In this document: positions 59,739 to 64,000 of the stretch, piece after piece
Layout of the letters: each line of letters starts with the position of its first letter
Position numbering within the stretch: position 1 is the stretch's first letter
Assembly (NCBI GenBank): GCA_027311945.1
Contig: DAICXZ010000005.1
Span: forward strand, 1 to 64,000
Length of the DNA stretch: 64,000 bases
Origin: Erythrobacter sp.
GTDB lineage: Bacteria > Pseudomonadota > Alphaproteobacteria > Sphingomonadales > Sphingomonadaceae
Direction of reading: 5' to 3'
Notes under the pieces: generated by a model
Seen by the model: only the letters and a program-made list of their open reading frames with translations
Databases searched by the model: none
What the model was told of the DNA's origin: nothing
Translations under genes and position numbers: made by a program

Positions 59739-61580
59739 CTAGCCGCGCTGGCTCCACTGTTGATGGCCGCGCGGCGCTTCTGTGTCTTCGACGAATTCGG
59801 CCCCCGGAAAGGCCTCGAGCGTGGCCCGCACCAGCGGATGAGCGCGCACCCGAGCCAGCTCCGCCGCCTTTTCCGCCTCGGCCTGTTCGGTTAGCGAGGG
59901 AGCGCCCTGCCCCTCGCCGCGTTCGACCCGCCAGCTTGCGCCAGTGGCCTTCACCAGCGCCTCGCGAATCTCGCGCGAGGGATCGTCGCTGATGCCATCG
60001 GCCAGTTGGTAGATCAGTTCGCCCGGTGCAAGACTGATCACCCGCACCCAGTCGCGCATGGTGCTGGCTGCGATCAGCGCGCCGCTGTGATCGACCCGGT
60101 CGACCAGTTCGGCCCAATCGAGCCCGCCCTGCTGTGCCGAAACGACCGGAGCCGCGGCCGGACCGGATGCCGATGCGCTTGCTGGAGGTGCAGCGCCGAC
60201 CGAGCCGCTCGCCGCCATATCCTGCAGTTGCCGCGCGAGCTTGCCCGGATCGGGCATGTCGGCCGCATGAAGCACACGCAGCAGCGCCATCTGCGCCGCC
60301 ACCAGCGGATCGGGCGCGCGGGCAACTTCCTCGTGCCCTTTGAGCAGCAACTGCCACAAGCGGTGCACCTGCCCCGGCGAAAGCCGCCCAGCCCAATCGC
60401 TCACCGCCTCACGCTCGTCAGCGATAGGCGCATCGCTCTCGCCGCCTGCAACCTGCGCCAGCGCGATCTTGTGAGTGAATTCCATCAAGGAGCGGATCAG
60501 CGCCAGTGGCTCCACCCCGAGCGCATATTGCCCGTCGACAGCCGCGAGCATCTCGGGCGCTTCGCCTTTCAGCAGATGCTCGAACAGACGCCTGCGCGCA
60601 CCGCGATCGGCAAGGCCCAGCATCGACTGGACCTTGGCGGCCGTCACCTTGGTCTCGCCGTCGCCCGAATCCATGTCGGCATGGGCAATGGCCTGATCGA
60701 GGATCGACAGCCCGTCACGCACCGAGCCTTCGGCGGCAGAAGCGACCAGCGCGATGGCCTCGTCCTCGGCCTTGACGCCTTCCAGTTCGCAGATGTGGGC
60801 GAAGTGGCTCGCCAGCAGCTCGGCAGGAATGCGGCGCAGGTCGAAACGCTGCGTGCGGCTGAGCACCGTCACCGGCAGCTTGTCGACCTCGGTCGTCGCA
60901 AACAGGAATTTTACGTGTGCAGGCGGCTCTTCCAGCGTCTTCAGCAGCGCGTTGAAGGCATTGCGAGAGAGCATGTGCACTTCGTCGATAATGTAGATCT
61001 TGTAGCGCGCCGAAACGGCGGCATAGCGCACCGCCTCGATGATCTCGCGCACGTCGTCGACGCCGGTGTGGCTGGCGGCGTCCATCTCGATCACGTCGAT
61101 ATGACGGCCCTCGGCGATGGCCTTGCACGGTTCGCACACCCCACAAGGATTGATCGTCGGGCCGCCCTCGCCATCGGGGCCGATGCAATTAAGCGCCTTG
61201 GCGATCAGCCGCGCGGTGCTGGTCTTGCCGACCCCGCGCACGCCGGTCATCAGGAAGGCATGGGCCAGCCGGTCGCGCGCGATGGCGTTCGACAGCGTCT
61301 GCACCATCGGCTCCTGCCCGATCAGCTCGGAAAAGGTCTGAGGCCGGTATTTGCGGGCGAGCACACGATAGGGCTGATTCGCGGCCGGAGGCATCGGAGC
61401 AGGCGCGACCGGTGCAGGCGTGGAGGGTTCCGCTACACTTGACGGAGCCGCAGCAGGCGCGGGGTCGCCGAACATTGCGTTCTGCCCTGCAGCCTCAAGC
61501 TCAGCCGCGCTCGGCTTGGCCTCGTCCTCATCGCCCATATTCCAGGGTGGTAGGCCAGAATTGTCCGGTGAATCGCTCAT
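59739..61580 (-). CDS. dnaX: DNA polymerase III subunit gamma/tau
   Basis: RVLARKYRPQTFSELIGQEPMVQTLSNAI; GVRGVGKTSTARLIAKALNC; IIDEVHMLSRNAFNALLKTLEEPP. Confidence 0.97.
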   Translation of the reverse strand: MSDSPDNSGLPPWNMGDEDEAKPSAAELEAAGQNAMFGDPAPAAAPSSVAEPSTPAPVAPAPMPPAANQPYRVLARKYRPQTFSELIGQEPMVQTLSNAIARDRLAHAFLMTGVRGVGKTSTARLIAKALNCIGPDGEGGPTINPCGVCEPCKAIAEGRHIDVIEMDAASHTGVDDVREIIEAVRYAAVSARYKIYIIDEVHMLSRNAFNALLKTLEEPPAHVKFLFATTEVDKLPVTVLSRTQRFDLRRIPAELLASHFAHICELEGVKAEDEAIALVASAAEGSVRDGLSILDQAIAHADMDSGDGETKVTAAKVQSMLGLADRGARRRLFEHLLKGEAPEMLAAVDGQYALGVEPLALIRSLMEFTHKIALAQVAGGESDAPIADEREAVSDWAGRLSPGQVHRLWQLLLKGHEEVARAPDPLVAAQMALLRVLHAADMPDPGKLARQLQDMAASGSVGAAPPASASASGPAAAPVVSAQQGGLDWAELVDRVDHSGALIAASTMRDWVRVISLAPGELIYQLADGISDDPSREIREALVKATGASWRVERGEGQGAPSLTEQAEAEKAAELARVRAHPLVRATLEAFPGAEFVEDTEAPRGHQQWSQRG

Positions 61581-61689
61581 TCCCGCAATCTAGGCCGCTG
61601 CGCTCGCGCTGTCGAACGATTGCAAGATCAGGGAAGACACGATATTAAGTTTTGTATTGCAACTATTATCGCAGTTTGGGATCAAAGCC

Positions 61690-62172
61690 ATGATCGAAGC
61701 GGGACGTTTCACCGATAGCTACGAGGGCCCACTGGTGATGTTTATCATCGGGATGCGGATCAACGCCTTTCACAAGATCGGCAAATGGCTCCCGGTGGCA
61801 CGCGCCATGGAGCCGATGCTGGCCGAACTTTCCCAGACCCCGGAGAGCGGCTTCCTCGGTGCCGAGCCGATGCTTAAGGGCCTGCGCACAGTGCTGCTGG
61901 TGCAATACTGGCGCGATTTCGATAGCCTCGAAGCCTATGCGCGCGACCGATCGCAATCGCATTGGCCCGCCTGGGCGGCCTTCAACAAGGCAATTGGCAA
62001 CGACGGCAGCGTCGGCATCTTTCACGAAACCTACTGCGTGCCCGCCGGAGCGCACGAAACCATCGGGGTTAACATGGAGCCCTTCGGCCTTGCCCGCTTT
62101 ACCGGGCGGCGCGCAGCATCGGGCAACCGCGCCGAAGCGCGAACCCGCATGAATGCCGGACTGAGGGGATAA
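61690..62172 (+). CDS. DUF4188-like / monooxygenase-like hypothetical protein
   Basis: VMFIIGMRINAFHKIGKWLPVARAMEPMLAEL...GIFHETYCVPAGAHETI. Confidence 0.75.
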   Translation: MIEAGRFTDSYEGPLVMFIIGMRINAFHKIGKWLPVARAMEPMLAELSQTPESGFLGAEPMLKGLRTVLLVQYWRDFDSLEAYARDRSQSHWPAWAAFNKAIGNDGSVGIFHETYCVPAGAHETIGVNMEPFGLARFTGRRAASGNRAEARTRMNAGLRG

Positions 62173-62173
62173 G

Positions 62174-62270
62174 AGGAGCCGAGCGACCCGCCGCAAGACA
62201 CTTGGGCTGCTTCCTTCCGGACCTGACCCGGTGAGCGAACGCAAACGTCCACCCGACTCCCGGCGCGCCC
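62174..62270 (-). ncRNA. ffs: Signal recognition particle RNA (small SRP RNA)
   Basis: Minus strand contains the conserved GGTCAGGTCCGGAAGGAAGCAGCC core with flanking pairing arms. Confidence 0.9.
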
Positions 62271-62298
62271 TATGGCGCAGCCGGGAGAGGATTTCAAC

Positions 62299-62577
62299 TC
62301 ATTTGAAGTTGTCGGCGTAAGCCTGAATTTTCAGCGCGCGCGGCGGGGTCTTGTGGACGAGCACGTCGATGCCGTGCTTATCGGCATAGGCCTGCGCGGC
62401 CTCGCAGCTTTCGAACTTCAGTTGCACCTGCTGCTGGGTGTCGCCGCTCCCGGCCCAGCCCATCAGCGGATCGGGCTTCTTGGCTTCGGCAGGCACAAAA
62501 TCGAGCACCCACTGGTCGGTGCGGGCCTTGCCGGACTGCATGGCGTTCTTCGGACGCTGGTAGATACGGGCTTGCAT
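62299..62577 (-). CDS. ETC complex I subunit (NDUFS4-like)
   Basis: MQARIYQRPKNAMQSGKARTDQWVLDFVPAEAKKPDPLMGWAGSGDT. Confidence 0.92.
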   Translation of the reverse strand: MQARIYQRPKNAMQSGKARTDQWVLDFVPAEAKKPDPLMGWAGSGDTQQQVQLKFESCEAAQAYADKHGIDVLVHKTPPRALKIQAYADNFK

Positions 62578-62644
62578 GGTTCTGACCTGCATTGAATTGA
62601 AAAGTCCGCTCGCCCTGAGCGGGATCGCGAATTCGGCTCCTAGA

Positions 62645-64000
62645 TCAGTCGCTCGTGCGTGTGAAGGCATTCTTGGTCTTGAGGCTCGGGCGCTCGGTCC
62701 ACGGAGCGTCGGGCCAGCGGTGCTTGGGGTAGCGCCCCTTCATATCCTTGGCGACATCGGCCCACGATCCGCGCCAGAATCCGGGCAGATCGCGCGTGGC
62801 CTGGAGCGGCCGCCCCGCCGGGCTGGTGAGGTGAAGCAACAGAGGCGTGGTGCCGATCATCGGGTGCTGGTCGAGCCCGAACAGCGCCTGCACCCGTATC
62901 TCGCAGGCGGGGGCATGGTCGCTGTCATAATCGATGGCGTGGTGTGTGCCCGCCGGGCTGACGAACTGGCGCGGGGCGAGCTGGTCGAGGGTCTGGCGTT
63001 CGTCCCACGAAAGCAGGTTCAGCGCCGCTTCGGCATAGCGCCCCGCTGGCAAATCGAGCTTGCGCTTGCCTTCGAGCAACGGGGCGAGCCACTCGTCTGC
63101 GCGCGCTGCAAGCTGCTCGGGCGCGAGCGCAACAATCCCGGCGAAGCGGCCTCGGGCGAGGAGACTTTTCGGCAGCAAGTCCACAAGCTTATCCACAGCC
63201 ATTTCCACCAGCAGCGCGGTGATAGTATCCGGGTCCGGCTCGGGGTCGGGCCCGCTGGCAAGCGTGATCGCGCCCAGCCGCCTTTCGCGCCGTGCCTCGA
63301 CCCTGCCCTCGCCCTCGTTCCAGCGCGCGATCGAGCGCTTTTCAATGAGGCCGCCGAGGTGCTGCTCGATCTCTTCCAGCGCCAGCGGAGCGGCGGCGGT
63401 GATGCGGGCGGCCTTGGCTTGCCCCTGCGCATCGCCGATCGCCAGCCACTCGCCGCGCGCCAGCGGGCTGGCCGGATCGAGCCGATAGCCACGCCCACCC
63501 GCCGAGAGCCAGGTCTCGCCCGAGGGATCGCGGCGGCGGGCAATGTTATCGGGCAAGGCGCGGGCGATGAGGATAGCCGGAGTTACAGCACCTCCATCCG
63601 TTCGCGTCGAGCGCAGTCGAGACGCATCGCGCCCGGTGTCTCGACTGCGCTCGACACGAACGGACCCTGCGCCATTGTCCGTGGCCAGCTTCGCCCATCG
63701 CTGCGCCAACTTGCGCGCCGCCTCGGCCCGCCCCGAACGCTCACCATCCCAGCGCATCAGTCGCGCTTCAAGGTCTTCGCTGCGACCGCCAAGTCCGCGC
63801 TCCTGCAGCAGCACCGCCAGTTTCGCCCCCAGCAGCGCCGCACCGCTGTCCGCCCCGGCGAGCACCATGGCGGCCTGCCACGGCTCCATCGGCAACGCCG
63901 CAATCGCGCGGCCCTGCGCGGTGATCGCCCCCGCCTCATCGAGCGCACCGAGCTTGCCCAGCCGCTCGCGCGCCGAAGCCAGCGAGGCCTCGGGCGGGGG
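62645..64000 (-). CDS. hrpB: ATP-dependent helicase HrpB, C-terminal part (runs off the window)
   Basis: LPMEPWQAAMVLAG; VQALFGLDQHPMIGTTPLLLHLTSPAGRPLQATRDLPGFWRGSWADVAKDMKGRYPKHRWPDAP. Confidence 0.94.
   Translation of the reverse strand, partial: PPPEASLASARERLGKLGALDEAGAITAQGRAIAALPMEPWQAAMVLAGADSGAALLGAKLAVLLQERGLGGRSEDLEARLMRWDGERSGRAEAARKLAQRWAKLATDNGAGSVRVERSRDTGRDASRLRSTRTDGGAVTPAILIARALPDNIARRRDPSGETWLSAGGRGYRLDPASPLARGEWLAIGDAQGQAKAARITAAAPLALEEIEQHLGGLIEKRSIARWNEGEGRVEARRERRLGAITLASGPDPEPDPDTITALLVEMAVDKLVDLLPKSLLARGRFAGIVALAPEQLAARADEWLAPLLEGKRKLDLPAGRYAEAALNLLSWDERQTLDQLAPRQFVSPAGTHHAIDYDSDHAPACEIRVQALFGLDQHPMIGTTPLLLHLTSPAGRPLQATRDLPGFWRGSWADVAKDMKGRYPKHRWPDAPWTERPSLKTKNAFTRTSD
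63598..63663. repeat. Palindromic repeat (family C) inserted in the hrpB coding sequence
   Basis: 26-bp arms CCGTTCGCGTCGAGCGCAGTCGAGAC / GTCTCGACTGCGCTCGACACGAACGG (1 mismatch), 14-nt spacer. Confidence 0.9.

Noticed and set aside
59739-61580. Possible programmed frameshift in dnaX
   Set aside because: No A-rich slippery heptamer with plausible context seen; a single tau-length ORF is enough.
1-64000. CRISPR array or cas genes
   Set aside because: No regularly spaced direct repeats and no Cas-like ORFs; the repeats found are palindromic REP-like elements.

Overview
This 64 kb window comes from a GC-rich alphaproteobacterial chromosome. Gene content and order suggest Sphingomonadales, probably Erythrobacteraceae (inference). 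Positions 1 to about 11.15 kb form an accessory region: an IS3-family end that truncates an FAD monooxygenase, an MFS exporter, an IS5-family element with a -1 frameshift transposase that truncates a KAP P-loop NTPase, a GNAT gene, an unknown membrane protein, and a TonB receptor/PepSY iron-uptake module. That module lies between an intact tRNA-Met gene and a 47-bp duplicate of the tRNA 3' half, which looks like an att-site pair. From about 11.2 kb the window is mostly core genes: mltG-fabF-acpP, aspS, rnd, oxyR-like, pgsA, dapF-mtaB-ftsY, kup, the ccm cluster, bamA-rseP-dxr-cdsA-uppS-frr-pyrH-tsf-rpsB, pssA-psd, rlmB, hup, lon, dnaX, SRP RNA and hrpB. The strongest candidate for an undescribed system is a small GIY-YIG nuclease gene bracketed by two near-identical, inverted, REP-like palindromes (18891..19262), which resembles a self-bordered mobile repeat unit. 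Two other palindromic repeat families are present, and one copy is inserted in frame in the hrpB coding sequence. Other notable items are a ~48-aa, lower-GC in-frame insertion in AspRS and a frameshifted TPR-like gene. All calls come from reading the sequence; no database searches were run.
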